Part shown: positions 37,942-45,713 of the stretch, piece by piece
Layout of the letters: each line of letters opens with the position of its first letter
Position numbering within the stretch: the stretch's first letter is position 1
NCBI RefSeq assembly: GCF_001202025.1
Contig: NZ_LGHS01000048.1
Span: 1 to 46,097, forward strand
Reading direction: 5' to 3'
Origin: Pseudorhodobacter aquimaris
GTDB lineage: Bacteria > Pseudomonadota > Alphaproteobacteria > Rhodobacterales > Rhodobacteraceae
DNA: 46,097 nt
Notes under the pieces: generated by a model
The model's database searches: none
What the model saw: only the letters and a program-made list of their open reading frames with translations
Told to the model about the DNA's origin: nothing
Position numbers and translations under genes: made by a program

Positions 37942-39512
37942 TGGGTCAACCTCAGCTGGCTGATGTTATTGGCAATCGCCCGGAAGGCGCTGGAGATTTC
38001 CAGGCCGCTGGCGTCGAAATAATGGCTTTCGGTGCTGGCGCAGGCGCGCAGTTGGTTGCGACCATTTGTCGGTGCCTCAAAACCGATCCCATAAACCACA
38101 ATACCGGCTGTCTTGGCGGCGCTGCATATCTGTTGCAATCGGTTGTTCTTGCTGGAGCTTACCCAATTCATAAATGTGTTGCGCCAGGAAGTGGCGTTTT
38201 GATCCAGCGGGGTCGCATAGAAATACTGGGCGACATAGCGAACCGAATACTCTTCCCACACCTCTGGCCACTCCAATTGGCGGGCATCATCGTTGCCGCC
38301 ATCGCGGTAGCTGTTCCATTTTTTAGTGCGCGGCCACCACCAGTCGTTGTCGCCGTAACGATTGAAATAGACCGATACCCTGCCAGTGTCATCATTGCGC
38401 CAGATGTTCGACAAGCCCGAGTTATAGGGGTCGTTTATCTTGTACTCGGTGGTATTTTCGCCGTCCGTCATAACGACCAGAACCTTCAGGGTCTGGGTGG
38501 CATCTGCGTCCAGTGGACGGTTGCTGAACGTTGCGGCGACCTCACCGGCGGTTACCATGTCCGAAATGACGGAATTCGCATTCTGGTTCAGCAAAAGCGC
38601 ACCCCATTTGACACCGACATCAATCGAGGTGTTGCCATCGGCGTAGAGGCTGTTGATGGAATTGTGCAAATCGGTGGTGCTTTGGCTGAGGGTGACAACT
38701 TCATTCCCGCTTTGCGGAGGGCAGTTGTACAGCAGACTAGAGGCCCCCGACCTTGTATAATAAGGGTCGAAATGGGCGTTGTGCTGAAACTTGGTCGTGG
38801 TTGACAGATCAATGGAGCCAAAGACGGAATCGGGCAACTCGATACAGGAGGAATGATTATGTTGTGCATCGACGTTGAAGGAATTCATCATCGGACGGCC
38901 AATATTGACCTGCGCGTTATAGGGGACGACAGAGATGGACACCCGGCCCGGACTGGAACTGGCAAGAACTGCGGTCACAAATTCACGCGCCGCTGGCCGC
39001 AGGTTATCGATCCGCGATCCGCGCATGGAGCCGGAGATATCCAGAACCAGTGACACCTCGATGTTGGAGATACGCTGTTCGGCCCCCGAGGCGGCGGCTG
39101 GTGTCAAACTGTCGACGCCGATCAAATGCATGAAAAACGGCTTGAGCGTGGACTTGGCCGAGGCCGTCACACTCCGGTAGTTCAACCCGGTATCTGATGA
39201 GACATTCTCCAAATATTCGGACAGGCCTGCTTTGTCGAAATAATCCGTCACGACGGCATTTGGTTCAAGCCGCTGGCTGATCGCGGCAGCCGCCAGAACC
39301 GACCGGTCCAGCGTGTGCTGCAACTCTGTCCGGCGTTGTTCGTAGCGCATCAGATCGACGGAAAGGCCGCCCAGCATCGCCATCAGGACAAACAACACAA
39401 TGCCGAAGATAAGCAAAGCGCCGTCCTCTTGTCGCATAAAGCCGCGCAGGCGGTTGCAAGTCCACCCTTTGGGTTTGGTAATCGGCAGCCTGAGCTCAAA
39501 TACGCTTTTCAT
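37938..39512 (-). CDS. TadG-like protein with von Willebrand A domain
   Basis: A 524-aa protein with an N-terminal TadE/G anchor (FMRQEDGALLIFGIVLFVLM) and a periplasmic vWA domain. The metal-site motif DISGSM is present, and the later VMTDGEN provides the third loop. After it comes an unusual aromatic-rich insertion (NRYGDNDWWWPRTKKW region) before the final vWA strand GIVVYGIGFEAP. Tad-type pili use TadG to anchor the machine in the envelope. It is the first gene of the trio; a 9-bp hairpin lies just upstream. Confidence 0.85.
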   Translation of the reverse strand: MKSVFELRLPITKPKGWTCNRLRGFMRQEDGALLIFGIVLFVLMAMLGGLSVDLMRYEQRRTELQHTLDRSVLAAAAISQRLEPNAVVTDYFDKAGLSEYLENVSSDTGLNYRSVTASAKSTLKPFFMHLIGVDSLTPAAASGAEQRISNIEVSLVLDISGSMRGSRIDNLRPAAREFVTAVLASSSPGRVSISVVPYNAQVNIGRPMMNSFNVDAQHNHSSCIELPDSVFGSIDLSTTTKFQHNAHFDPYYTRSGASSLLYNCPPQSGNEVVTLSQSTTDLHNSINSLYADGNTSIDVGVKWGALLLNQNANSVISDMVTAGEVAATFSNRPLDADATQTLKVLVVMTDGENTTEYKINDPYNSGLSNIWRNDDTGRVSVYFNRYGDNDWWWPRTKKWNSYRDGGNDDARQLEWPEVWEEYSVRYVAQYFYATPLDQNATSWRNTFMNWVSSSKNNRLQQICSAAKTAGIVVYGIGFEAPTNGRNQLRACASTESHYFDASGLEISSAFRAIANNISQLRLTQ

Positions 39513-39534
39513 TATAGTTTCCTTGATATGCCAA

Positions 39535-39560
39535 TGCCCGAAAGATGTTAATTTCGGGCA
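39535..39560 (-). promoter_or_regulatory. Hairpin in the tadG-like leader
   Basis: TGCCCGAAA (39535-39543) and TTTCGGGCA (39552-39560) form a perfect 9-bp inverted repeat with an 8-nt loop. It lies 22 bp upstream of the tadG-like start, just before its ribosome-binding site (AAGGAAAC on the minus strand). It could be a leader hairpin or an operator. No U-run follows on the minus strand, so a terminator is less likely. Confidence 0.5.
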
Positions 39561-39825
39561 CAGATACAGCTTTTCCCACCTCTAAATGGCGCGTGACATG
39601 GGGCAAAAATGTGGCGTTTTCGGTCGAAAATATGGACAAATCGATATGGTTGGAAACGCTTAGGGGAATGGCGTGCTATTGTCCGCAGGGGGGGCGACAA
39701 AGGCATGTTTCGGGCGCGGTCAAAATGGTCTTGGGCTTTGCCGCGTGGTTAACGTATTCGGCAAAATACGCGGCGGTCGAATCATCCCAGATAAGGGGGG
39801 CGTGTAGCAGCCGGTGGCGCGCCGT

Positions 39826-39855
39826 CCGCCAAAATTTTGCTGGAATTTTAGGCGG
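39826..39855. repeat. Inverted repeat upstream of glutamate dehydrogenase
   Basis: CCGCC-AAAATT (39826-39836) pairs with AATTTT-a-GGCGG (39844-39855), leaving one bulged base and a 7-nt loop. It sits 66 bp before the gene start and could be a regulator site or leader structure. The function is not known. Confidence 0.45.
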
Positions 39856-39920
39856 TCTGCGCTAGGCTTCGTTTGAAGTGCGCCCGTTTTTTGCACATCG
39901 GGCGGTCAAAGGAGGACGCT

Positions 39921-41351
39921 ATGCAGAATTTTGGTGAGCCGAGCTTTCGCGACTCAGTTGATTTGATGTTCAACCGCGCGACTGCCCTGATGGATCTGAG
40001 CCCCGGTCTGGAACAAAAGATCAAGGTTTGCAATTCCACCTATACCGTGCGCTTTGGTGTGCGGTTGCGCGGCAAGATAGAGACCTTTACCGGCTACCGC
40101 TCTGTCCATTCCGAACATATGGAGCCGGTCAAGGGCGGCATCCGCTATGCGCTTGCGGTGAACCAGAACGAGGTTGAGGCGCTTGCCGCCCTGATGACCT
40201 ATAAATGTGCGCTGGTGGAGACGCCTTTTGGCGGCTCAAAGGGCGGGCTTTGTATCGACCCCCGCGCGTGGGAACCGCATGAGCTGGAATCCATCACCCG
40301 CCGGTTCGCCTATGAGCTGATCAAGCGTGATCTGATCAATCCGGCGCAAAACGTTCCCGCCCCCGATATGGGCACTGGAGAGCGTGAGATGGCATGGATT
40401 GCCGATCAATACGCGCGGATGCACACTGCCGACATCAACGCCAAGGCCTGCGTTACCGGCAAGCCGCCACATGCGGGCGGTATTCAGGGCCGGGTTGAGG
40501 CAACGGGCCGCGGCGTGCAATACGCGCTACAAGAGTTTTTCCGGTACGATGAGGATAAGGCGCTGGCGGGACTTTCGGGTAATCTGGACGGCAAAAGGAT
40601 CATTGTGCAGGGGCTGGGCAACGTCGGCTATCACGCCGCGAAATTCCTGTCCGAGGAAGACGGCGCCAAGATTGTCGCTGTGATCGAATGGGACGGGGCC
40701 ATTGTCGATGATGACGGTGTCGATATTGAGGATCTGCACCAGTGGATCGTCAAACACGGCTCTGTCAAAGGGTATCCGCATGGGACTTTTGTGGCGGAAG
40801 GGGCTGTGGTTCTGGAAAAAGACTGTGACGTGCTGATCCCGGCAGCGCTGGAAGGGGTTATCAACCTAAGTAATGCCGACCGGATCAAGGCCAAGCTGAT
40901 CATCGAGGCCGCGAATGGCCCTGTTACCTTCGGCGCCGATGAGGTTCTGCGCAAGAAGGGCGTGGTGATCATCCCCGATATGTATGCCAATGCGGGCGGC
41001 GTGACGGTCTCTTATTTCGAATGGGTCAAGAACCTGAGCCATATCCGTTTCGGCCGCATGCAACGCCGTGCCGAAGAGGCGCGCCATATCCTGCTGGTGA
41101 ACGAGCTGGAAAGATTGTCGAGCGACAAGGGCCTTGGCTGGACCATGTCGCCGGGGTTCAAGAGCAAATACCTGAAAGGCGCGGGAGAGCTGGAATTGGT
41201 GCGTTCCGGCCTCGATGATACGATGCGCACGGCCTATCAGGCGATGCGAGAGGTCTGGCACGGGCGCGCGGATGTCGAGGATCTGCGGGTTGCGGCCTAT
41301 ATCGTTTCCATCAGCCGGGTCGCCGCGACTTATCAGTCCAAGGGGCTTTGA
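39921..41351 (+). CDS. Glu/Leu/Phe/Val dehydrogenase (glutamate dehydrogenase type)
   Basis: A 476-aa amino acid dehydrogenase, most likely glutamate dehydrogenase, which interconverts glutamate and 2-oxoglutarate plus ammonia. The active-site lysine is in PFGGSKGGLC, an upstream substrate region is EPVKGGIRYAL, and the nucleotide fold is RIIVQGLGNVGYHAAKF. The start at 39921 follows AAAGGAGGACGCT, a near-perfect ribosome-binding site, so an upstream in-frame methionine is rejected. A terminator overlaps its stop codon. Glutamate rather than leucine specificity is inferred from length and overall similarity. Confidence 0.9.
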   Translation: MQNFGEPSFRDSVDLMFNRATALMDLSPGLEQKIKVCNSTYTVRFGVRLRGKIETFTGYRSVHSEHMEPVKGGIRYALAVNQNEVEALAALMTYKCALVETPFGGSKGGLCIDPRAWEPHELESITRRFAYELIKRDLINPAQNVPAPDMGTGEREMAWIADQYARMHTADINAKACVTGKPPHAGGIQGRVEATGRGVQYALQEFFRYDEDKALAGLSGNLDGKRIIVQGLGNVGYHAAKFLSEEDGAKIVAVIEWDGAIVDDDGVDIEDLHQWIVKHGSVKGYPHGTFVAEGAVVLEKDCDVLIPAALEGVINLSNADRIKAKLIIEAANGPVTFGADEVLRKKGVVIIPDMYANAGGVTVSYFEWVKNLSHIRFGRMQRRAEEARHILLVNELERLSSDKGLGWTMSPGFKSKYLKGAGELELVRSGLDDTMRTAYQAMREVWHGRADVEDLRVAAYIVSISRVAATYQSKGL

Positions 41352-41370
41352 GAGTCAAAGCCCCTTTCTC
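41342..41370 (+). terminator. Rho-independent terminator overlapping the glutamate dehydrogenase stop
   Basis: GGGGCTTTGA (41342-41351) and TCAAAGCCCC (41355-41364) form a 10-bp perfect stem with a 3-nt loop, followed by TTTCTC. The stop codon TGA is part of the stem. The U-tract is short, so termination may be partial. Confidence 0.8.
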
Positions 41371-41380
41371 GATGAAAGGT

Positions 41381-41866
41381 TCAGGTCGGGGCGAAAGTCA
41401 TCGCCAGGCCGTTGATACAGTGGCGTTTCCCCGTGGGCTCTGGCCCGTCGTCAAAGATATGACCCAGATGCCCGCCACAGCGGCGGCAATGTACCTCGGT
41501 TCGGCGACCAAAGAGGCTGAAGTCGTCTTTGGTCCCAACAGCCCCGTCGATAGCGGCGTAAAAGCTGGGCCAGCCGGTGCCGCTGTCATATTTGGTGGCG
41601 GAGGCATAGACGGGCAGATCACAACCCGCACACAGGTAGGTGCCCTCACGCGCCTCTTTCAAAAGCGGTGAGGTTTCACCTTTCAAGCTGTTGGAGAATG
41701 CGCGTTCTGTCGCTTCCTCGCGCAGTACCGCATATTGGGCGGGTGTCAATTTGGCTTTCCACTCGGCAGATGTCAGTGTGATCTCAAAATCCTCGGCCCG
41801 GGCAGGCAAGGCACCAAACCCTGCGGCGGCAAGCGAGGTGGTCAATAGGCTGCGGCGTGAAAGCAT
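41381..41866 (-). CDS. msrB: Exported peptide-methionine (R)-S-oxide reductase MsrB
   Basis: Reduces methionine-R-sulfoxide in proteins. The 161-aa protein has a twin-arginine-like signal (LSRRSLLTTSLAAAGFG, cleavage near PARA), so it acts in the periplasm. The MsrB domain shows GTGWPSF, zinc-binding CAGC and CRRC pairs, and the catalytic cysteine in RHCINGLAMTF. AAGGAGACA precedes the start. It is convergent with glutamate dehydrogenase, separated by the terminator. Confidence 0.92.
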   Translation of the reverse strand: MLSRRSLLTTSLAAAGFGALPARAEDFEITLTSAEWKAKLTPAQYAVLREEATERAFSNSLKGETSPLLKEAREGTYLCAGCDLPVYASATKYDSGTGWPSFYAAIDGAVGTKDDFSLFGRRTEVHCRRCGGHLGHIFDDGPEPTGKRHCINGLAMTFAPT

Positions 41867-42033
41867 GCTTGTCTCCTTATACTTTTACCGATCATAGAGC
41901 AGATCTGGTGCAAAGGGTGCATCACATCAAGGCACAAGCCTGTGACCGTTCTATGAGCATGCCGTGTCCGGTGTCACGCCCAAGGCGCCGATGCCAGAAT
42001 GACATGGGTCAGGGCTGCATCAAGGACGTGGAA

Positions 42034-42451
42034 TCACGAATGCAGCGCATAGGCCCATCGAAACCCGTGATGCGCTTGCAGATAGAGATAGGGCAGCAGA
42101 GCCCCGAAAAGGGTCGCGGCACAGGTAAAGCGGATAACATAGGTCGGCGTAAATCCGTCAAAAGCCAGTGCCATCCCGATCATAATCTGACGCAACCGGT
42201 ACCCCGCATTCGCCGCGGTGAGAATCAGCCGCGCCGCCAAAGTTTGCTGAAACAGGATATCGGCGGATTTCGGCAGATAATACCATGCGGATGCGAACAT
42301 GAACTCGGGCGGATCGAACGGCGCGCGCAGGATTGAAACCTTGGGCAAAAGGGGTAGTCCAAAGATTATAAGCAGCGCAAAACCTGCCAGAAAAGGCAGC
42401 AACATGAGCGCCTCGCGGGCAAGCGTGTTCTGGCCCATCCGGGCAAAGATC
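42034..42451 (-). pseudogene. Membrane-protein gene fragment (possibly CPBP-like) cut by an IS3 element
   Basis: The frame stays open up to the IS3 end at 42452 (VAQIFARMGQNTLARE at the junction), so the N-terminal part of a larger protein appears lost. A start at 42438 would leave 134 aa. The rest has several hydrophobic segments (LLPFLAGFALLIIFGLPLL; IRFTCAATLFGALLPYLYLQ) and ends GFRWAYALHS. The last segment recalls CPBP-type membrane proteins, but this is uncertain. Confidence 0.6.
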
Positions 42452-42985
42452 TGAGCTACTCCCCATCGGCTGGACAGGATATGGCGTAAATTAAGCTACT
42501 CTCTGCTCCTGCTGATCGTGTTGTGTTCTGTCATTTCTCAGCCAATAGACCACGGCTGGTGGCCTGCCGCCAAGGGCTGAGTGTGGGCGTTGGTTGTTGT
42601 AAAAGGTCATCCATTTCCGGATGCCTGCCTTCGCTTCTGATCCGGTCTCCCAGGCATGCAGTAGACGCACTCGTATTTCAGGGTTCGCCAGAGCCTCTCA
42701 ATGAAGATGTTGTCTAGGTAGCGGCCCTTCCCATCCATTGAGATGCGCACGCCGGATCGGCGTAGCCGGTCAGTCCAGGCAAAGGACGTGAACTGAGATC
42801 CTTGATCGGTATTCATGATCTCGGGCGGGCCGAACTTGTGGATGGCCTCGTTCAGTGCCGCAACACAGAAGTCCGCCTCCAGCGTATTCGAGATGCGCCA
42901 AGCCAGCACCTTACGGGTGTGCCAATCCATAATGGCGGCCAGATACGAGGAACCCTCGGCGCATGGGCAGATAGGTAATATCCGA
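42452..42985 (-). mobile_element. IS3-family (IS407-like) remnant, orfB integrase core with two frameshifts
   Basis: The minus strand encodes the 3' half of an IS3 orfB: SDITYLPMRRGF, AAIMDWHTRKVLAWRISNT, MNTDQGSQFTSF (second DDE aspartate), IERLWRTLKYECVY (glutamate), then AWETGSEAKAG and RPHSALGGRPP to a stop at 42491. An extra base near 42946-42948 and a missing base near 42661 break the frame. The element end is placed at 42452, where TGAGCTACTCCCC starts with the TG typical of IS3 termini. The 5' half and orfA are missing: the sequence switches to a tyrosine recombinase near 42983. Confidence 0.8.
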
Positions 42986-43474
42986 GATCTGGCCATCTTG
43001 ACCTTGCTGGTTCGGCTCGGCCTGCGGCCCGGCGAGGTCGCCGGGCTCGGGTTGGACGATATCGACTGACGCGCGGGAACAATCAGCGTGCGCGGCAAGG
43101 GCAACTGTCACGAACGGCTACCCCTTCCGCCTGATGTCGGTCGCCGATTGGCCGAATACCTGCGCCACGCCCGGCCGACGGGCGCTCGAGGCAGGACCGT
43201 ATTCGTCCGACACTTCGCGCCCCATCACGCGCTCGACGCAAGCCGCGTGAGCGGCATCGTGGCGGACGCTGCCCGACGCGCTGGCCTCGGGCGCGTCCAT
43301 GCACATCGGCTGCGCCATACCGCAGCAACGAAGCTTTTGCGCGCAGGCGCTTCCTTGCCCGAGATTGGCCAGCTATTGCGTCATAGCCGCGCCGAGACGA
43401 CGGCGATCTACGCCAAGGTCGACCGGGACAGCCTGCGCCTGATCGCGCGCCCCTGGCCGGAGGGCGACCTATGA
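42983..43474 (+). pseudogene. ritA-like tyrosine recombinase, 5' truncated and with a nonsense codon
   Basis: The first recombinase of a RIT (recombinase in trio) set. It begins in mid-gene at the IS3 junction with RDLAILTLLVRLGLRPGEV (catalytic Arg), then GLDDID followed by TGA at 43067-43069 where relatives have Trp (TGG). The same frame continues after the stop: GTISVRGKGNCHERLPLP, HAHRLRHTAATKLL (His/Arg pair) and LRHSRAETTAIYAKVD (His and tyrosine nucleophile). A GTG at 43088 could restart a 128-aa piece that lacks the first arginine. Its stop overlaps the ritB start (ATGA). Confidence 0.8.
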
Positions 43475-44324
43475 GCAATCTACGTCAATCCGTTGCCGAT
43501 TATCTGACCATGCGGCGCGCTCTCGGCTACAAGCTGGACAAGACCGAGCGGCTTCTCGGCCAGTTTACAGCCGCAGGTGCTGCCGCGATCTGGACCTCCA
43601 GACGTCTGGCCGAGGTCCGCCTCTTCGCTCGGCACCTGCGCGCACTGACGGGGTGAGCGAGGTGCCGCACGACGATCTTCTGCCGGCGCGAGGGCGCCGC
43701 GCAACGCCGTATCTCTACACGCCGCAGGAGACATCGGACCTGATGCGGGCCACGGTGATCCTGCGCGGATCGCATGTGCAGACGACCTACCGGACCTTGA
43801 TCAGCCTCTTGGCGGCGACCGGCATGCGGATCGGAGAGGCGATTGGCCTCGACCGAGACGACTACGACGCGGGCAGCGGCATGGTGACAATCCGGCACGG
43901 CAAGTTCGACGAGGCGCGCGACTTGCCGCTGCATCCGAGTACCGTCGCGGCGCTGGAAGACTACCTGCGCCGCGATGACCGTCCCCGTGAGCGGAACACG
44001 TCGACCCTGTTGATCAGTTCGACCGGCAAACGCCTGCGCTACACGGTCGTGCAGCCGATCTTCAAGAAGCTGCTGCATCATTGTGGCATAGTTCCGCGTT
44101 CGGCGACATGCCGTCCCAAGATTCATGATCGTCGGCACAGCTTCGCCGTCAGCACCATCGTCGACGACTACCGAACGGGCGACCCCGATTCCCGCGTTGC
44201 GATCCTGTCCACCTACCTTGGTCATGCCGATCCCGGCAGTACCTACTGGTACCTCTCGGCCGCGCCGGAATTGCTGGCACTGGCCGGCGATAGGCTCGAG
44301 CGCCACCCCGGAGGTCACGCATGA
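43471..44324 (+). pseudogene. ritB-like tyrosine recombinase, frameshifted and internally shortened
   Basis: The frame starts MSNLRQSVADYLTMRRALGY, a SAM-like core-binding N-terminus, but jumps from LLGQFTAAGAAAI to WTSRRLAEVRLFARHL, which looks 20-30 residues short of relatives as I remember them. It stops at 43656 (RALTG). The catalytic domain continues in another frame from 43653 (SEVPHDDLLPARGRR) to 44324. One missing G in the GGGG run near 43647-43652 accounts for the shift. Catalytic residues are present: Arg in TGMRIGEA, HDRRHSFA, and LGHADPGSTYWYLS. The stop overlaps the ritC start. Confidence 0.8.
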
Positions 44325-45310
44325 GTGCGCTGGCCACGACCCTGCAGGCGTTCTTCACCGATCGCCTCATCCGCCAGCGTCGGGTCAGCCCGAACACGGT
44401 TCGGGCCTATCGCGATACGCTGCGGCTGCTCCTGGTCTTAGCGTCGAAGCCGAGCGGCATGCCGCCGGGCAAGCTCGACATTGACGATCTCGATGCGCCC
44501 CTGATCGGCACCTTCCTCGACCATCTGGAGCATGAAAGGAAAAACAGCGTACGCACCCGCAACGCCCGACTGGCCGCGATCCGGTCCCTGTTCCGCTATG
44601 CGGCCCTGCGCCACCCCGACCATGCCGCCACCATCGAACGGGTCCTCGCCATTCCACCGAAGCGCTTCGAGCGGCGGCTCGTGACCTTCCTGACCGAGGC
44701 GGAAATTGACGCCCTGCTGGCCGCGCCAGACCGGGTAATCTGGACTGGGCGGCGCTACACGGCGCTGTTCGGTCTCGACGTCCAGACAGGCCTTCGGGCC
44801 TCTGAACTGACTGGCCTCGTCTACGCCGACGTCCATCTGGGGGCCTGCGCGCATGTCAGCTGTAACGGCAAGGGGCGACAGCAGCGGATTACGCCACTCA
44901 CATCCAACACCGTCGCGCTTCTGCGGGCTTGGCTCGCCGAGCGCGCCGGCCCGCCTTCGGATCCGCTGTTCTCGACAAGAACCGGGCGCGCCCTCAGCCG
45001 AGATGCGCTCGAACGTCGGCTGGCCAAATACGTGGCAGACGCACAAGTCGCGTGCCCGACAATGTCAACAAAGCGCGTTACCATGCATGTCTTGCGCCAT
45101 TCCGCAACCATGCGCCTTCTGCGCGCCGACATCGACACCTCGGTGATCGCGCTCTGGCTCGGCCACGATCAGATCGAAACGACCCAGATTTACCTGCACG
45201 CGGACCTGCAGATCAAGGAACATGCCCTCGAAAGGACAGCCCCAATCACGACAAAACCCGGCCGATTCCGACCGACCGACAAACTCCTCGCCTTCCTCGA
45301 AGCCCTCTGA
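44321..45310 (+). CDS. ritC-like tyrosine recombinase, intact
   Basis: A 329-aa tyrosine recombinase, the third of the trio. The N-terminal core-binding domain includes RQRRVSPNTVRAYRDTLRLL. The catalytic residues are all present: Arg in TGLRASELTG, His-x-x-Arg in HVLRHSATMRLL, and His and Tyr in LGHDQIETTQIYLHAD. The start overlaps ritB by four bases (ATGA), so all three genes are chained, as in RIT elements. RIT elements are thought to need all three proteins, so this one is probably stranded. A 9-bp inverted repeat follows the stop. Confidence 0.88.
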   Translation: MSALATTLQAFFTDRLIRQRRVSPNTVRAYRDTLRLLLVLASKPSGMPPGKLDIDDLDAPLIGTFLDHLEHERKNSVRTRNARLAAIRSLFRYAALRHPDHAATIERVLAIPPKRFERRLVTFLTEAEIDALLAAPDRVIWTGRRYTALFGLDVQTGLRASELTGLVYADVHLGACAHVSCNGKGRQQRITPLTSNTVALLRAWLAERAGPPSDPLFSTRTGRALSRDALERRLAKYVADAQVACPTMSTKRVTMHVLRHSATMRLLRADIDTSVIALWLGHDQIETTQIYLHADLQIKEHALERTAPITTKPGRFRPTDKLLAFLEAL

Positions 45311-45373
45311 TTATGCCGACCCCTTCACAGCGCCCCCCCGGAAACAATGGGTTACGGGCCTACATCGGCATAA
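45311..45373. repeat. Inverted repeat at the 3' side of the RIT element
   Basis: TTATGCCGA directly follows the ritC stop codon (45311-45319) and TCGGCATAA lies at 45365-45373, a perfect 9-bp inverted repeat. It abuts the second IS3 remnant, so it marks the likely right boundary of the RIT. RIT elements carry terminal inverted repeats; the left copy would have been lost with the truncation of ritA. The role as terminus is inferred. Confidence 0.5.
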
Positions 45374-45630
45374 GTCACACACGGATCGCGGGTCACAATA
45401 TTGTTCACACAACCACCAGAAGATACCGCGCCAACACAGGTTCAAAGTATCGATGTCAGGCAAGGGCAATTGCTACGATAATGCAGCCCCCTCCCGGCAG
45501 ATTTGCGTTGCAAATCACCTGCCAGGCAATGGTTGAGACGTTCTTCGAAACCATCAAAGCCGAACTGATCTGGCGGCATCCTTGGAAGACGCGGCGCAAG
45601 GCCGAGATGGCGATCTTCCACTACATCAAT
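45374..45630 (+). mobile_element. IS3-family remnant (second, different type) with a 43-bp hairpin insertion
   Basis: The plus strand encodes an internal piece of an IS3 orfB: HTDRGSQYCSHNHQKIPRQH, FKVSMSGKGNCYDNAA, then VETFFETIKAELIWR and RRKAEMAIFHYIN. The DDE aspartate (TDRG) and glutamate (VETFF) are visible. The reading frame is broken by 43 extra bases (about 45488-45530) between NCYDNAA and VETFF. Both ends of the IS are missing. It runs opposite to, and differs from, the IS3 remnant at 42.5 kb. Confidence 0.8.
45496..45523. repeat. Small palindromic insert in the IS3 remnant
   Basis: GGCAG-ATTTGC (45496-45506) and GCAAAT-cac-CTGCC (45510-45523) form a hairpin with a 3-nt loop and a 3-nt bulge. 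It makes up most of the 43 bp that interrupt the IS3 coding sequence, so it looks like a short mobile palindrome. No second copy was noticed in the window. Confidence 0.5.
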
Positions 45631-45634
45631 GATG

Positions 45635-45713
45635 GGGTGGATGCCCCACCCGGCGGCATCGCAATGTGCCAGAATGATAGCAGTTTAAACTGTCATACAA
45701 AGGAAGAGCATCC
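45635..45713 (+). other. Left end of a second IS110-family element
   Basis: Between the end of IS3 homology (about 45630) and the IS110 coding region lie about 80 bp. TGGATGCCCC at 45638-45647 mirrors the right end of the first IS110. GGGTGG-atgcc-CCACCC (45635-45651) can form a 6-bp hairpin, and CAGTTTAAACTG (45681-45692) is a perfect 12-bp palindrome. AAAGGAAGAG precedes the former start codon. Confidence 0.5.

Larger units (their letters stand above)
39513..39920. other. 408-bp intergenic region between tadG-like and glutamate dehydrogenase genes
   Basis: No convincing gene is present; a 106-codon frame on the plus strand has no family resemblance. The region carries the divergent promoters of both neighbours. 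It holds two inverted repeats described separately (39535-39560 and 39826-39855) and a TTAAC half-site near 39750. Lower GC patches fit a control region. Confidence 0.6.

Noticed and set aside
39545-39865. 106-codon frame in the tadG-gdh intergenic region
   Set aside because: No family resemblance, odd composition, and it overlaps the proposed control elements.
41857-42336. 159-codon plus-strand frame across the msrB upstream region
   Set aside because: It is antisense to the membrane-gene fragment and lacks any recognisable domain.
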